DNA of 6,814 nucleotides from QALR01 sp045124015 (lineage in GTDB: Bacteria > Bacillota > Clostridia > Oscillospirales > CAG-272), in NCBI GenBank assembly GCA_045124015.1, contig JBGVLA010000150.1:1-6814 (forward strand). The letters are read 5' to 3'. The notes beneath the pieces are model-generated. The model was not told the DNA's origin and did no database searches. It saw only the letters and a list, made by a program, of their open reading frames with translations. A program made the position numbers and the translations under genes. Positions 6,536 to 6,814 of the stretch are shown here, piece by piece; position 1 is the first letter of the stretch; each line of letters starts with the position of its first letter.

Positions 6536-6567
6536 CATAGTTCAACAATAAACACTCATCTATCGGG
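6524..6567 (-). promoter_or_regulatory. Predicted antiterminator of the metK SAM riboswitch
   Basis: CCCGATAGATGAG (6555-6567, minus strand) can pair with CUCGCUUUCGGG (6524-6535) as 12 pairs, one of them a G-U wobble, with one U-U mismatch and one bulged A. The first arm contains most of the P1 3' strand; the second is the terminator's ascending arm plus two loop bases. The pairing therefore excludes both P1 and the terminator, which is the switch logic expected of a SAM-I OFF switch. Confidence 0.75.
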
Positions 6568-6635
6568 ATTTAGCACCTTGAAAAAACAGGTTGCCGGGCG
6601 TCATAGGGCCAGTCCCTCAGCCACTCTTGATAAGT
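6554..6635 (-). promoter_or_regulatory. SAM-I (S-box) riboswitch aptamer, compact form
   Basis: The minus strand carries the hallmark S-box blocks in order: CUUAUCAAGAG at the 5' side, AGGGACUGGCCCUAUGA (6601-6617), GCCCGGCAACC (6589-6599) and GGUGCUA (6571-6577). P1 is ACUUAUC (6629-6635) with GAUGAGU (6554-6560), 7 bp with one wobble. P3 is only ACCUG/CAAGGU with one bulge and a U6 loop. Between AAAUCC and the P1 3' strand only a few bases remain, so the P4 arm is almost absent. The aptamer is about 82 nt, short for this class. It senses S-adenosylmethionine and, by family knowledge, switches metK off when SAM is plentiful. Confidence 0.95.
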
Positions 6636-6643
6636 ACCAATCT

Positions 6644-6672
6644 ATAATATCATGAAATTCTACAAATTTCAA
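6644..6672 (-). promoter_or_regulatory. Predicted sigma-A promoter of metK, extended -10
   Basis: On the minus strand, TTGAAA (6667-6672) and TATTAT (6644-6649) are 17 nt apart, and TG-A before the -10 gives an extended -10 element. Transcription should start at the G residues near 6637-6638, two or three bases before the riboswitch P1 strand, leaving a leader of about 195 nt. A GAAATT/AATTTC palindrome (6654-6670) overlaps the spacer and -35. Confidence 0.75.
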
Positions 6673-6699
6673 TAGTATTTTTCAAATATTTCAAAAATT

Positions 6700-6814
6700 T
6701 TAAGATTTTTTCAGCCATTTTCCTTTCAAAATCGGAGAAAGAGGCTTATAGATCAAAAATGTGATCGCCGCGCAAGCAATTCCCTTCACTGCCGTCAAAG
6801 GCATATTCACGATA
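6700..6814 (-). CDS. C-terminal end of an ECF transporter S component (partial)
   Basis: A reading frame enters from the right edge and ends at TAA 6700-6702, showing 37 residues: I-V-N-M-P-L-T-A-V-K-G-I-A-C-A-A-I-T-F-L-I-Y-K-P-L-S-P-I-L-K-G-K-W-L-K-K-S. One hydrophobic helix followed by Y-K-x-L-S-P-x-L-K and a basic tail matches the usual C-terminus of energy-coupling factor S components, the membrane subunits that bind vitamins such as riboflavin or folate. The fragment is too short to name the substrate. It is upstream of metK on the same strand, but metK has its own promoter in the gap. No GC-rich terminator is visible after the stop codon, only AT-rich sequence. Confidence 0.6.
   Translation of the reverse strand, partial: IVNMPLTAVKGIACAAITFLIYKPLSPILKGKWLKKS

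Noticed and set aside
5337..6551. 404-codon open frame on the plus strand
   Set aside because: It is antisense to metK over nearly its whole length and runs into the riboswitch terminator. The minus strand encodes an intact, strongly conserved MetK, and the plus product has no recognisable domain.
6654..6670. GAAATT-N5-AATTTC palindrome as an operator in the metK promoter
   Set aside because: The arms are only 6 bp and made almost wholly of A/T in an AT-rich stretch, so chance is likely; the riboswitch already explains metK control.
6680..6694. Extra TTGAAA copies upstream of the metK -35 as tandem promoters
   Set aside because: TTGAAA recurs at 6680-6685 and 6689-6694, but I saw no well-spaced -10 for them, and the AT-rich context makes such repeats expected.

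Overview
The window looks like chromosomal DNA from an uncultured or little-studied clostridial Firmicute, perhaps a gut Oscillospirales or Christensenellales relative. The evidence is a SAM-I (S-box) riboswitch ahead of metK, strong AAGGAG/GGAGG ribosome binding sites, sigma-A-type promoters, moderate GC, a RecD2-type helicase beside comF, and the end of an ECF-transporter S component. The taxon below class level is a guess.

Layout from left to right. (1) Positions 1-1025 (+): an acyltransferase-3 family membrane protein, cut by the left edge. (2) Positions 1014-1047: a perfect 15-bp inverted repeat that serves as terminator between two convergent genes and encodes the last residues and stop codon of both. 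(3) Positions 1036-5070 (-): a tight four-gene operon reading leftward, consisting of a small single-TM protein of unknown function, recD2, comF and an M15B (VanY-like) D,D-carboxypeptidase-type peptidase. The gaps are 18 nt, an 8-nt overlap and a 4-nt ATGA overlap. A good promoter lies at 5101-5130. (4) Positions 5138-5256: a cluster of three hairpins with no U-tracts, resembling an intergenic repeat element. (5) Positions 5259-6443 (-): metK, SAM synthetase. (6) Positions 6444-6672 (-): the metK control region, with extended -10 promoter, compact SAM-I aptamer, antiterminator, intrinsic terminator and ribosome binding site. (7) Positions 6700-6814 (-): the C-terminal end of an ECF transporter S component, cut by the right edge.

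How the parts work together: metK makes S-adenosylmethionine, and the riboswitch in its leader lets SAM shut off its own synthesis by premature termination. The downstream operon joins DNA processing (RecD2, ComF) to a peptidoglycan-peptidase-like protein. No canonical terminator is visible between metK and that operon, so SAM-controlled read-through into it is possible, although it also has its own promoter.

I see no mobile element, CRISPR array, defence system or clearly new multi-gene system. The most notable features are the compact riboswitch, whose almost absent P4 region is the antiterminator arm, and the coding palindromic terminator at 1014-1047.
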